Counted from the first letter of the stretch, positions 1-18,568 are shown. The stretch is 64,000 nucleotides of DNA from Homalodisca vitripennis (GCF_021130785.1 NC_060214.1:104710001-104774000); one strand, 5' to 3'. Notes: generated from the sequence alone by a model not told the origin. Translations and numbers: made by a program.

Positions 1-618
1 CTGTGCAACAAAGTACCAACTTAACTGCACACCAATCAATACTTCTAAACTGTAAGTTTAGTATCATCTATTTAAGGAACATTTAAATACCTTGAAGACA
101 ATAAAAATCCAAGAAAACTTTAAGTAACATCACGAACTAGATCAACAACTGCAACAATGTTTTTCAAGATATATCACATAATATAACAAACTCAAGCAAT
201 TCTCTAACTAATTTTATTATTTTATAGCACTACTGATATTTATTTTTTCCACTGACAACAAGTAAATAAATAACAGGCTGAATAAAACCTAAACAAAACA
301 GTGACGTCATAGCCAACAAGACACTATCTAGAGCACCAGCTGCTAGAAAACAGATAGAGCCAGCTATTAGGTCAAGCAGATGGGAATATTTGCTCGACAC
401 CTGCTGACAATGCGTCTGTGACGCTGACCTCAGACAACACGGCCTCTACTTACTGGCTGTCATCAGCAAATACTTAGCTTGTAGCAAATCACTACTTACA
501 GAGTATTATCTATGTTTTAAATATCTGACATTTTTATTTATCATTTTCTACTTTTACTTAATACAGACTATTTTTACTAAGAATTTTCTATTAATACCTC
601 TACTAAACTGACTCTGAA
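1..618 (+). promoter_or_regulatory. Probable 5' UTR/promoter region of LINE-A
   Basis: This is the non-coding stretch upstream of ORF1. It is richer in GC between about 300 and 480 than the surrounding DNA, and has a GACGTCA (CRE-like) sequence at about 302. Non-LTR elements carry an internal promoter at their 5' end, so this is its expected place. I see no TATA box or clear initiator and cannot say where the element begins. Confidence 0.35.
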
Positions 619-5381
<4,763 letters not shown>

Positions 5382-5520
5382 CTTTTTTTTTTTAACTGAA
5401 ACACAAATGTATAAACATTCATCATCCATATTTATGTAATAATATTATGTGACTCTATAACTGTTCTTAATGAATATGTAAATAAAGAAGTTTGTCTATT
5501 GTCTATTGTCTATTGTCTAT
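5382..5520 (+). repeat. LINE-A 3' UTR and heptamer-repeat tail
   Basis: The short 3' UTR holds a T-run, AATAAA at 5481-5486, and then four tandem copies of a TGTCTAT-type heptamer (about 5492-5520) in place of poly(A). Short tandem repeats at the 3' end are typical of CR1/L2-like and related non-LTR elements, where the reverse transcriptase recognises the 3' end of the RNA. Confidence 0.8.
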
Positions 5521-8500
5521 CTTAGCATTACACAATTATTCGGATATTGCACCCACTATTTTCTTAAGTTCCTTTTTAAGGAACATTGTTTCCTTACTGT
5601 CGACAACGTCTTGATATCCTGACATAAACTAATACACAACCAGATATGTTATGTAATCAGCTGTATTTTACTATGAGACCGATAGAGCTTTATTAAAACC
5701 ATGACAATATCCGTCCATCTGTGCGATAAATCTTGCAGGCGTTAAGAAATGTACTTGAATCATTTTTAGGGTAAAAAAATTTATCGAACAGAAATAATGG
5801 GTTTTTGAAAATTCAAAGAACTTCAGAAATAAAACGAGGTAGATTTGAGCCAGACACAATTTTCAAACTTAAGACAATGGTGTATAAAATGGAGGATCTA
5901 GAAGACAAAGGGAACTCATTTCAACGATGCAATCTGTCCACTTTATATCGGAGGTCATAACTCTTTGGGTAAACCTGTTGTTTTGAGATGATGTAGTAAA
6001 TGTTGGACTTTGTTTTAATTTTATATTCTTATATAGACGCTGATCACAAGTATTGACATATATGCTTTGTGTGGAATCTGTCTCCATATAATTAGTGTAT
6101 ATATAATTAGTGTATATGTATGTATATACTTAAACTGCATTATTAAACATATGTGGATATCAAGGGATTTTAATATAATTAGACACAAATTTTTAACAAA
6201 TAATGTAATGCATTAGCGCATCGAAATCGTGTTTTTTAGCTCTACGAGAATCATAGACAGCGCTAAAAACATAATTAATTAAGAGTGAACAATAATTTTA
6301 CCGAATAAATATATAATATTAAAAATAGCTTATTAAATTTAAAGCGATATAAAAGATAATGAATCAATGATATATGACGTACAGCAAGATCATTAGTTTT
6401 ATTATAAAGTGTACAAAAAATAGAATTTATGACGTATTTTCTACGTTACAAACTTATTCTGGAATGCGATTTCTCTTTTGATTTATATTATGTATTCTAT
6501 TTATTGCTCCATTTACTGAGAAAAGGCCTTATTATATACTCTAGGCACGTATTCCTAAAGTAGACATACAATTTGCATCAATATAGCAAATAAAATGTAT
6601 CTTGGAAATTATTGTGAAGGTAACAACTATTTATATTGTTACAAAATCGTTGTTCGAACTGAGTCTTGCAAGGTTCAGCTTAAAAGCTTTAATTAAACAG
6701 TTTCATGACAGGTGCAGCACGGAATAATGATAAATACCATTTATAACTTAATAACAGTTTAATTAAAAAATAAATATTTAAAATATGGCACTATCAATCT
6801 ACTTGATCTACTTCATTATGTTTGAACTATAGAATCTATCCGGCTATAAAATATAGAACATTCAGTCATTATAAAATGTATTAAGACATTTTAAAATTAA
6901 CGCTTTTCTGGGAATAGCTAAAAATTTAAGCTCCATGCCAAATTTCATAGTAAGTTTTGTGGTTTAAAGATATTCTAACTGAATTCCACGGAAAATTGCG
7001 CAGGCACACACACGCCATGCAGTTTAAAATGCTGTATAATGGAAAAAAATTAAAGGTAGTCTTGACATTATTGCGACATTTTCTGAAATTTTCTAAGCAA
7101 GAACGTAGGATTTTATTGTCTTCCTAAAAAAATAATAGAATAAATATACATTGTGCCTCTTACTTGCCAAGGTAAATTAGAAGGACTTAAGTGGCACACT
7201 GCTTAAACGTTACAACTAATGAAAGTGTACTGCACAAGAGTAATGCGTAAATTATATATTAACTAATCCCCCGGTTATCAGTCCTACTAACCTAAGTTTG
7301 ATAAGTTCCGATCCTCAGTTAAACTTAATCCATTTTTGGGTTACTGATGTCATAAAAATATCTATTAGTGCAATTTGTTTACATATTCTTAGCAATTAAT
7401 AGACCTACATCTCAGGTTATATGTAGTATATATCAGAATAATTGCAGTTACGAAAACCAAAAAGAAACATGAACTTTTATGATAAATGTTTTTTCCAATT
7501 AATGACTTAAACAGGAGAAAATACAGTATATTTGGCAAGCTAGACAGGCCACTGAACTTTATTAATCGAATCCGGTAAGAGTCGCTAATGGGCGATTCAC
7601 AGTTCCAAGTTTTTATTCTTTGAAAAGTATTAGCTTCCTTGCTTAAGCTCTAATACCTCTAGAGAAGATCTGATGGAAATTATTTTAAAACTTATGTAGG
7701 GAGATAAAATTATATAATTTAGGTGATTTTAATGAAACAGGGGCCTTATATTCCAAATGAAAAGGCTTTATATTTTAACAGATTTTAACCTATTCCGATG
7801 CCCTCCCATATTGTCATCCATGAAAGAAACGGGTCACTATCGAATAAAAATCGAGTCATGTGCTTATACAATGCAAATTTTCTCTCGTTTTCTGGACTAA
7901 AATAATAAAACTACATAATAAAACAAGATAAATATACAATCAAGCCTTTTGTGGATATATGGGAATATTATTGTGTCTTTAAGAGAATGTTTTACTGATA
8001 GATACAAAAACAATAAGCTTGTTATTTCTACTGCTATATCCAGTTATTTATTTTTGGATAATCTTTGAATAGCCAAGGTGATGGTACAGGGATGAATTCT
8101 TTCACGACTGGAGATTGTTTCGATAAATGCAAACAGTGGTGTAGAAGAAATTTTATTATCCACAGATTCCTCAATATGAGGATAACGCAGCAAACAACAT
8201 TAGTTGTCATTATGTTTCCTTGCTGATGTATTCAATAAATATCCTATAATTACTACAATAATAATAGAGGCTAAACACCATTTAGGATTTATACTACCGT
8301 GAGGTACTTTAATAACAGTTTTGTTGCTCCTTATAATCTATTTTACTTCACTCAGTATTAAAAAAAATTTATTCAAGTTTATTCCACATAATATAATTAT
8401 CTTTGGCTAAATAAAATTTTTTATAAACCGCATAATTAGAAATTGAACTTTCTATATATTATTACAAACATGGTAGGAGTACTCCACAACAAGTGTCGCG

Positions 8501-10196
8501 TAACAGTCTCCGCTAAGTCTGCATGCAAAACTTCAATTTTATAGATTATTATAGTGAACAAATTAAATATTAGCTCATTCTTACCCTCCATATAATATCA
8601 AGACTTCACACTAGCATTAAAATATTCTTCGAATCCAGCCAATATTTTAAACTCCTTAAATTTCTTTATGGTTACTTAATTATAGATAGAAGTTATTTAT
8701 TGTTACAGATTTTAAAAGGAATAAAATTGCAGTGTTTGTATAATAATTTAAAAATGATATAGGTAAACAATTTTGTATGGCGTAAATTCAACATTAACTT
8801 TACAATCGCTTGATACAACAAATTTTACGCCGCTCATGTTAAAATGGGTGGAGCTTTATTGTAACTGGTTGAAGTCTAGATTCCGATATACATGGTGGCG
8901 CATATGTCAGTTTCCCCATAAATTGTGATATTTTGATTCGACAGGTAAGTAAGTGTACCTTGATCACGTAAAGAGTTACGTTTTCAGAAAATCCCCAATT
9001 TATAAAATATTTCATTTCATATGAATAAAACGGCTAAAATAATAAAAGAGAAGAGATTAATAATAAAAGAAAAAATAATAAAAGAGAATAATAAATTAAT
9101 TTTTTTCGTTCAATTTATCCCAATTCTAAGACCGGTCACCGGTCTTATCTAAATAATACAGAACTGTTTCACTTACGTCAAAGAAAAGACATTTAATCAA
9201 GACAGACAGTTATTAGAGCACTAGCGCTGATAACATTTCTACTTTAGGAGAAACCTTTTCCAGATTATGACTTAAACAGTAACAATTTATTCTTTTATCG
9301 TTATTAATATTCAAAATTTACAATTCCACAATTTATTGATGACAAAGCTGGTTGTGAATGGAAGGAATGAATACATTTTTTAAATAAACAGTACAGTATT
9401 GCAATAATAAAAAACCTTTATAATTGATCACTATAAAAAACAAATTAATTTGAAACAAAAATCAACTGGAAGGAAAAGTTATGTTCAAGGGAAATGAACC
9501 TGTATGGGCTATGCTACCTATGCGCAAACTCGAGTTATTTACATATTACATACAATAATTTACATAATTAATATTTACAAATTGAAAGTATAATGAAAGA
9601 ATACGTACCACTCACAAAATAAGGATGAACTTAATTTGAAATATTTAAAGCGTGAAATATTATTAGTTAAAACGTAGTTTACAATGTAATTATAAGCATA
9701 AGGATAAAAGTATAGAAGCATATGAAAATCGATCCGTTACACTGCCGTATACAAGTTAGAAAGTCCAACCGTAGTTCGTAGTCAGGCACTACTTATGCAT
9801 CCTCAATATGACAATTAAAAAAACACACTGGTTATTTTTTTCTTTTAAAAATAAACTTGGACAATTTTATTTAAAAATATAGATTTTGGAAAGTTGTTAC
9901 AGATATTTATAAAAAGTGAGCTTGGTAGTAAAAGTTATCGTTTAAAAATACTTAGTTAATTGTAAAGATAGCACTCCTGTAAATCTAGAATAAGGTTTGA
10001 TATTAGTGTGTTCAATTATTTTAAACAGATCATAAAAATTAAACCCTGTAAATTAAAATTTCTTATATAAAAACCTGAAACATTATTTAAATTTTACTTT
10101 GTTGATATAAAATTGAAGTTTTTAATCTATTATGTTTTCCAAGCTACTTTTAAAATGTATTGTAATGCGTGGTTTACAATACATGCTTTACGCGAT
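5521..10196. other. AT-rich non-coding DNA
   Basis: I see no supported gene. Open frames here are short and in unbiased AT-rich sequence. The only distinct item is the 19-nt palindrome at 9128-9146. Unrecognised old repeats may be present. Confidence 0.6.
9128..9146. repeat. Perfect 19-nt palindrome
   Basis: Two 9-bp arms, AAGACCGGT and ACCGGTCTT, flank one central C. The palindrome is GC-rich within very AT-rich surroundings. It could be a protein-binding site or the remnant of a mobile-element end; nothing nearby decides. Confidence 0.6.
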
Positions 10197-11077
10197 ATAG
10201 TGTAACGACCCTTATTCATCCCCGTCCTTAATCCTCTCCTTTTCTAATAGAAACCCTGTTTACCAAAAGTGCAGTTTCCCTTATTGCCCTTGACCTTTTT
10301 ATTTTCCGCCTTCCGATATTACCGACGTCCTGTTGTTCCTAACTTATCTTATCTTAGCGTCTCCTCCCACGGCCCTACGTCTAGCTCTACACCCTTCGTT
10401 TTCTTTCCGCCAATAAATCCTTATTTCCGCTACACCTAAAACATCTCCTCTACTCCTCTTCAATCCGCAAACAACCAGCGTCGTCCTAATTTCCCCTGCG
10501 TCGTGCCCTAGTTCCACGTACCTCTTTTACCGTACCCTAGCGGTTATCCATGTTTCCGCTTACCATTGTATGTTTCCTATCCTAGTGTCCTACTAATCAG
10601 CCTTCAGGTAGTAGGCGTCGTCCTATACACACTTCCTCTTATAATTCCTGTGTCCTTCGCTTTCCAACGTTACAATAAGCCCTGTCCTATTTTCCCACAA
10701 TCAGTCCGGCCCCTCCGTCACTTGAACCTACCCTGCGCCGCCGATGAAACTTCCCGTTACCTTATCGCCTTCCGCGTCTTTCCCCATAAACCTTACCCTC
10801 TCCTAAACACTCCTACATGCACACCTAATTCCTACCTACCATACGTCCTGCAGCGTCACTTTATACAAGTCGGCACTTTTTCCCTATGCCAACGGACCCC
10901 TAACGACCCCATCCCTACAATAAAGAATACGGTCGAGTATTCAGAAAGAGCAGCGTCGCCATTTCAAACAGGTTGGAACAAGCAGACCATATAACCCTAC
11001 GGAGAGATGTTGCTGGCACCGCAGCTGGCAGCAGACTGACAATATTAGGGGTTCTCCGCATGCGCCAACCTGGCTGC

Positions 11078-11113
11078 TATATAAGGGAGCCGATCACCAC
11101 CACAGCTCTCATT
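11078..11113 (+). promoter_or_regulatory. LTR core promoter: TATA box and initiator
   Basis: TATATAAG begins at 11078, and an initiator-like TCATTC at 11109-11114 puts the likely start at A11111, 33 nt downstream, the usual spacing for arthropod TATA promoters. The lead-in is GC-rich. It would drive transcription rightward through the hairpin array. Confidence 0.6.
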
Positions 11114-11207
11114 CGTTCCTGAGACACCACTCCAGGTACAGCGGCTCAGTATATCCTGGGAGACCACCACAGGAAGCTCTCCGAGACCGACCACGCTTCA
11201 TCACTCT

Positions 11208-11216
11208 CAGGTAAGA
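11208..11216 (+). other. Consensus-like 5' splice site in the LTR leader
   Basis: CAG|GTAAGA, with GT at 11211-11212, is a near-perfect splice donor 100 nt after the predicted transcription start and just ahead of the tandem array. If used, the array would be intronic. No acceptor has been assigned. Confidence 0.4.
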
Positions 11217-11223
11217 TAATCGC

Positions 11224-12216
11224 CCTGCGCTAGAGCAATCCGAGCGGAACCTTTCGCCCTGCACTAGAGAAATCCCAGCGCCTCTTCGTCTTTCCCCGCT
11301 AGAGCGATCCAAGCGAAAACTTACGTCCTGCGCTAGAGAAATCCGAGCGCCTCTATCCTCTCGCCCGCTAGAGCAATCCAAGCGGAACCTTTCGCCCTGC
11401 GCTAGAGAAATCCCCGCGCCTCTTCGTCTTTCCCCGCTAGAGCGATCCTAGCGGAACCTTTCGTCCTGCGCTAGAGAAATCCGAGCGCCTCTATCCCCTC
11501 GCCCGCTAGAGCAATCCAAGCGGAATCTTTCGCCCTGCGCTAGAGAAATCCCAGCACCTCTTCGTCTTTCCCCGCTAGAGCGATCCAAGCGGAACCTTTC
11601 GTCCTGCGCTAGAGAAATCCGAGCGCCTCTATCCCCTCACCCGCTAGAGCAATTCAAGCGGAACCTTTCGCCCTGCGCTAGAGAAATCCCAGCACCTCTT
11701 CGTCTTTCCCCGCTAGAGCGATCCAAGGGGAACTTTTCGTCCTGCGCTAGAGAAATCCGAGCGCCTCTATCCCCTCACCCGCTAGAGCAATTCAAGCGGA
11801 ACCTTTCGCCCTGCGCTAGAGAAATCCCAGCGCCTCTTCGTCTTTCCCCGCTAGAGCGATCCTAGCGGAACCTTTCGTCCTGCGCTAGAGAAATCCGAGC
11901 GCCTCTATCCCCTCACCCGCTAGAGCGATCCAAGGGGAACTTTTCGTCCTGCGCTAGAGAAATCCGAGCGCCTCTATCCTCTCGCCCGCTAGAGCAATCC
12001 AAGCGGAAGCTTTTGCCCTGCGCTAGAGAAATCCCAACGCATCTTCGTCTTTCCCCGCTAGAGCAATCCAAGCGGAACCTTTTGCCCTGCGCTAGAGAAA
12101 TCCCAGCGCATCTTCGTCTTTCCCCGCTAGAGCGATCCAAGCGGAACCTTTCGTCCTGCGCTAGAGAAATCCGAGCGTCTCTTTCTCTTGTTCCCGCTAG
12201 AGAAATCTGAGCGGAA
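11224..12216 (+). repeat. Minisatellite of 29 mini-hairpin monomers (about 35/69/138-bp periods)
   Basis: The core CTAGAG-N-N-ATCC occurs 29 times at about 35-bp spacing. Two monomer types alternate, giving a 69-bp dimer, and for most of the array a 138-bp tetramer (landmarks at 11281, 11419, 11557, 11695 and 11833). Each monomer is an inverted repeat with an 11-nt loop: type A has arms GCGCT/AGCGC, type B CCGCT/AGCGG. About 19 of the 29 keep all five pairs. The array is in the transcribed R-U5 part of the solo LTR. Confidence 0.9.
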
Positions 12217-12480
12217 CCTTATTTCTTTTGCTAGACTCTTTCCCGGCGCTTTCCAAATCACTACTGTCCATACTCCTCCTCATACCCTACTTGGAGCCTG
12301 GGCTGTGATGACACCGTGTGTGTGTATTGAGTCCACTTAGGTTGACTCTGCTCTCAATCTGAGCCTTTAGTTTCCCAATTCTAACTACCTTCTCCCGACC
12401 CCTGGAGTACTTTACCCCATTTCACGACTGAGACGTTCTGCGTCATTTACGTTACGATACGAAAAGTCACGTTACAATAG

Positions 12481-15400
12481 ATTACTATCAATATCGCGTA
12501 AATATATATTTTATTCAATATTCTATTTTGTATGTTTTAGTCTAACAAAAATCAGTATAAATCGTATTTCCTTTTCCTCTTTTTGGAAAACAAAATCAAG
12601 TACTATATTAACAGACTAGGAATGGCATAATCTAACAGACATTATAATCGAAATTTCTCGGTTAAATATTTTAAATAACTAAAAATAAATAATCGAACAA
12701 AATAATAGATTGTTGAATCATGTGGCTCATTAACTTGGATGAATTGGAACATTTCCAATTTATTTTTATTCTGATAGTGAGAAATATCAGTGTATCCCAC
12801 ACCAGTTCTTATATGAATTAATCTAAATTACTTTACAGATAGCAATGCAATGCACATTCTATAATTAAATATGTCACAATTAAAATATAAAATTGGATTG
12901 TTGGAGCATAATAGAAACAGGTCGGGTTATTTATATCGTTTTAAAATATAATTTTAAACATCAGATGAATGTTTTATGCATTGTCTAACAAAAGCGTTAA
13001 TTAACTTTTTAAATAGTAAAAATATTTTGTAGCAAATTTTCCTTACTCAAATGTGTTTATTCCAAATAATTTAGCGACTACGGAGTTATATTGTGTAATA
13101 AAATTGAAACAATCCAGTCAACAGATTATTAATAGTAAACATTTCATTAAACTATAGCTTCAGTTGGAAAACATTCATGTTTGATGCATCTTATAGCATG
13201 TATATTAACTTATGAAATAACATATTATCATTTCAATGAGGTAACATCGTTTCAAAATAATACTTATATTACCGAAAGGTCTAAACACTGTATAGATAAC
13301 CATCTAACATCCTAACCTTTTTTTACATGTGTTTTGATTGGTTCGAGCAAATATATTATTCCAAAGGTGACTGAACTAAAACAATAATTCATAGTAATAT
13401 CACTATTTTTACAAAATAATAGAAACATTGGAAAATTTCTTATAAATGAATATTTTACTGTCGATTATCACATAACTGCAATAGACTATTATTATGCATA
13501 TTTCAACTAACCCTATGTCATGTATTACGATATAATAAATAACTAATGTTGTATTTTCACTATAGTTTTTATTAAAATATTCTTAAAACCTACATATTTT
13601 TAAGTATTGTGAAAATTTGAGAGAAAACATTAATAACAGTAACATATATTTCATGTAATTACTCGTTGCATATGCAAAAGCGTAATTATCTAAGCGTTTC
13701 ACTTCGCGACAATGTGTTTTAAATTTGCATTTTTCATCGCGAACCTCAGTTTTAATATAAAGTAAGTTACTTTTTGCTAAAAAAAGAGAGAGCATATTAT
13801 TAAGAAGCTAGTTGAATCTGGAGTGTAATATACAAAACAATGATGTAACATTAGGCTATACATTTGTTAACTGATGTAGAAAATTTACTTTCATTTGAAT
13901 TTTGGTGATCAATCCAAAAATCATCTCGATAACATGCCCTCCACGGTCAATCACTCATCGTCATTCTCACATGTAATATTAACGGCTCAGAAAAACCTAA
14001 TGCCATCAGTAAGCCAGGGATACAAAAAATGTTTGTTTATACACGCTATATGTCACTCTAAGTATATTCGAAGATTAAGAAAAATGTTCTCCTAAATATA
14101 TGGATCCAAGGTGAAAGAATATAAAAAGTTCCATGAGAACTATATCTCCGATGGTGGCAAGTTAGACAGGCTTATGCAAGTTCCTTCAACCAGAATAAAA
14201 ATAAGACTTTACAATCAATAGAACTCTTCATTGAACCTGCGTAACATGTTTACAATCTGCAGGACGTTTCTATCAAGAATTTTCGAATAAACGGGCAGGC
14301 GAAGATATAGACAGACATTAGGACTATCATTTGACAATTCGACCCAAATTTGGTACTTAGAAGACCACTATATCTTCTTAACAGCTTTTCTTACCAGGGA
14401 CCTAAGACTACTAAATTTGAAGAGAGAGCAAAGTTTATTTAAATAAATATGAAAGTCATAAAATTGAAGTCATTTGACGATTGGTTGTAACTTTCTGCCT
14501 CACTAATGGAAGCGATGTCGTCGAGAAGGTGGCAACTCCGTCCGTTCCTACTATTTGTTATTATGGGCACGTAGACTGCGTACTGTGGATATAAAAAGTC
14601 AAAGTCGATATTTAGAAGCTCTCACGTGATCTGAACATGAATTATTGTACTTTTTCGTAGCATTTTTTTCTTCTGACGCTAAAGACGCCACAATGCAATT
14701 CTCTTGGAAAATCCCTCAAGAAAATTCCCGAATTCAAGCTCATATCACGCGAGCGGTCATAAATATGATCTTAAACTTTCGAACTACTGTAATATAATCT
14801 AAACCTAATTATATTGCGCAATAACAAGATGTACATAGGGACAGAGTAGCCTACTTCTCGCCGACACAGCTTCCTATTGGGAGGCAGAGAACAAGAACCA
14901 GTCGTTATGATTACACGCAATTTTCACAGTAAGTCAAATACAGTTTGTTAGTTCTAATAATTTAGTTTTTAGGTCCTCGTTAAGAAAAACTAATTCAAAT
15001 AATATTATCACCGCATAGTACCAAGTTACCAAATGTTTTGCCAAAACTGGCATAAACTGCGAAGAAAATCTATAAAAACTAGTTGCTATGTATATAAGGA
15101 ACATACTTACCTTAGAAGTATAGTGTAGGCTTTTTTAAATCTAAAAAGTTTTAGCTTTTGGCAACTTACGCATGAATTTAATTTAAAAATCGATTCATAT
15201 TTTAATTGAATAAGCACTTTTTAAGTTATTTATTTAATTTTTTCCGACGACTTATCTTGTTCAAATTGATTTATTTCTAGATTACTTAAAATTTTTAATA
15301 AAAGTTAAAGAATTTATTGCACACAATAGTGATGTTAAGGGGATTTTCTATAAGGGTAACGCATATTTGCGTCCAAAGTATGTAGAAAGACATAAATATA

Positions 15401-18400
15401 AAATGTATACTTAAAAGATGTTGTGCAATTTCAAGACTTATAGACTTAAATTTCTTGGAATTTTTGCATTTATTAAGGTTTTAAAAATAATTTCTAGGAT
15501 AAAACTGATATTGCAGAAAAACAATAATTTAGATCTTTACTTAATGTATACCGATACATCGTCCAGGCTGTGCCTACTCTCAGTTGTCTTAAGCACTAAC
15601 TATACACTAGTATATAAAACTTTGATTTAAACACATTTTAGTGATGTATGGTACAACTGATTACTAACTATTGCTTAGTAATATATATTTAAATACCATT
15701 TAATGAATAGAAGGGCTGTTTTATTTTAAATCAAAAAGCGTTAACAATATTATGAAACAACGTATAGATTTTAAACATTCTACAAAAGAGATAATGACTG
15801 AAAAGTAATATTAACAATTTAAAAATAATATCTATCTTATCTCTAATATTTCGTTTCGTAATGAATTATTTTACTATATACTATATATTTCACCAATTTT
15901 GTAACTATTATTTCCTGTTTTAATAAAAAGTTGATATTTATTGTTAAGTGCATAGAATAAGAAGTGTGTAGGATACACAGGGTATTTTTGTTTTTGTGTA
16001 CGCAGTTGCATGCGATAACATGCCTATAACAGTTGCTGTGAAGTTATCAAAGAGGGAATTCCTTGAAAAATGTTTATACTTATTTAATTATCAAGTTAAT
16101 TCAAACTTTGAAATCGATACCAAATTAGTTATGCCTAAAATGTTTCAAAATCGGTACAATTCCCTGCGACTCAATTTTTTTACTACAAACTAAGGACTCT
16201 TTGAAACTTCCTACAGCCAATCGCATTAAATTGTACTAAAGTTTATTAAGGTGAATAGAATAACATTGTGAACACTCATAAACATAAAAATAAATCAGAC
16301 GAAAGAAACAAGCGTCAACATATACAGGCATTAGTTTTACCAATTAAAATTTAACGAATACAATATAATTGGTTATCTTCCATGTTAATTTTAAGTCTAA
16401 AGGGTGGTAGTAATTCTTGCTCTCTCGTTATTATTTCTAAGTAGGTAAATTATAAGTCATTAAATAAGGTAAATATAAGGTAAATTATAAGTTAAATAAC
16501 TACTTTATCTAGATAAATTTTATATTTATTTCATGGGCTGAATAGGACATTATTTACTAAATTTGTATTCTTGACTGATGTTTTAGCTTTGATCGATATA
16601 GACAATATGCAATGTATTATCAGAGTTTTTTGTTAGATGTAGAATTTACTTATTATGTGAAGAATTACCATCAACTTACGTGATTTACTTAGTTAAATCA
16701 AGGTCAGTGAAGAAGTTTTTAAGATCTTAAAGGAAGACTCCGCCTCAACGCCGAAAACGAAAAGTCACGTGAGCGAGTTTAGCTATCAATCCTAATACAC
16801 TTGATAACAAGGCTCCGTGATCAGTCACTCGCCGTCGATATTTAAGTTGGAAGTCCCATTGCTAAGGAAAAGTTACCAAATACCTAATGCGACTAGCCAG
16901 CAAACCGATTACTGTATCCTGCAGTAATCCCTATCATAGATTTCCTCACGTAGGAATGTTGTACGACCTTCTCAGTAGTTGCCTGGAACAGAGCAATCTG
17001 TGATCCATACAAGATCTAAGAATTGCCTTTATTTTTTACAAATAAAGGATGTAAAAATGTGAGTTTTCAAACCCATATCAATATATACAGATTGGAGGGA
17101 CACAAAGAAAACTATAACATTTTCTTTTTGCAATAAAAATTTTAGTTTTAGTCTATAGTAAATAAATTAAATATGAAGAAATGTAGAAGAAAAGATTAAG
17201 AGAGGAAGCAATTAACTTTAACTAGATAATTATTTAAACATCCAATACACTTTTAAGTATGGTTTTTCAATACATATTTAAAATTAGATTAATTATTTTT
17301 TCTTTTATTCTTTACAAATCTTTAACAACACTAGATATTTTTATCTTCATAAATTTATTTGAGTTAAATGTTACGTTAAGCATTTTCTTTTCTATAACAA
17401 TATCCTTAGTGAAATATAAAAATTGTGGAAGTCACAGATGTAAAACATAAAGTTAGTGTACTAATTTAATTTTTTTGGTGTAATGTATTAAATAATTTGG
17501 GAACTTGTATGAAATGTGTTGTTTTAAAACCAAATACGTGTGATAAATGATTGAATATTAAACAAGTAAATATATTAGTTGAAATAGATTGTGTTATTAT
17601 TTATTTTTCAATGTTTCAGACCGAGGTACAATATAACTGATAACACTAAAACTTACTGTTATTTTTGAGATAAGATGTAAACCATCGTAGGTGTAATAAA
17701 TTCTGCGCTCCAAAAAATTTTAAGTAAAATACTTAATTTATACGAATGTGATTTTTTAACATCAAAAAGGAATTTCCTTCAATAATGAGAAAAACTTCCC
17801 CTTAATTTCCAAACAAATTTTAATCGAATACAAATATTTATAAAATGTTTGTATTTCAGTTATATTTTTTATTATGTAAAATAAATAGCAACTCATGATA
17901 TGGAGTAAAAAGTAAACAGCTCGCATTAAAATAAAACTGCCATGCCTTTCCAATAAAATAGAAAATGCTCTTAGCTTTAACAACATAGTGAGACGGAACA
18001 CACACACTTTACTGTCAGTAAGCAATACAGAGAAAATTGGAATAGTGACGGAACTCAAAAGATGGAAGACGCTGAAACTTTACGATAAAGAAATATTTGT
18101 CTTTCTCTTTGATATCTCGGAAACTTTCTTCAACAACAAAATTGTGTTTTACAGTTACAGTTTGAGTGTCTGTTATCCGAAACTTTTAAACCGTAATTTG
18201 TACAGAATACAAAATCTGGAATATTACTTTTCATAAACTACGTGATAAGACAAATTAATAAATTTGTATTTGGTTGAGCGTGGGCAAAGCCTATCACTCA
18301 AGGGTATTGAATCATGTCTAACTGTCCGTAAGATATCTCGTAAACGAACTGCTATATGACTTGAACTTTTCATGGTGCTTAAGGACAGTCCAAAGAATTC

Positions 18401-18568
18401 ACTGAGAATTGAAAAATAATTTTTCTTACTCTTATGGGTCAAGGATAATTAAATAAATAAAATTAAGTTGTAGGATAATTATATTTTAAAACAGTGGGGC
18501 GTACTCTACCTTTTAATTAAAATATTCGTTTTCCCAGAACTTACAATACATTTTATGTCACTACAGTA

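Larger units (their letters stand above)
10197..12480 (+). mobile_element. Solo LTR (2276 bp) with 4-bp target duplication
   Basis: The LTR spans 10201-12476. It begins TGTAACG and ends CGTTACA, a perfect 7-bp inverted terminus, and is flanked by ATAG on both sides (10197-10200, 12477-12480). Base composition changes sharply at both edges. There is no internal coding region, so it is a solo LTR left by recombination between two LTRs of a full element. It is unusually long. The orientation is set by the TATA promoter at 11078: about 910 bp of pyrimidine-rich U3 is followed by a long R-U5 holding a tandem hairpin array. A 4-bp duplication and TGT/ACA ends fit Gypsy-type elements; the family cannot be named without its internal part. 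Confidence 0.88.

Noticed and set aside
10566..10994. 142-codon open frame on the + strand
   Set aside because: It lies in the pyrimidine-rich U3 of the solo LTR, has no recognisable motif and is explained by low stop-codon density in C/T-rich DNA.
11109..12210. Repetitive open frames on both strands (RSSGERRR and ARISLAQ patterns)
   Set aside because: They are translations of the hairpin minisatellite; repeats whose period is a multiple of three stay open in several frames.
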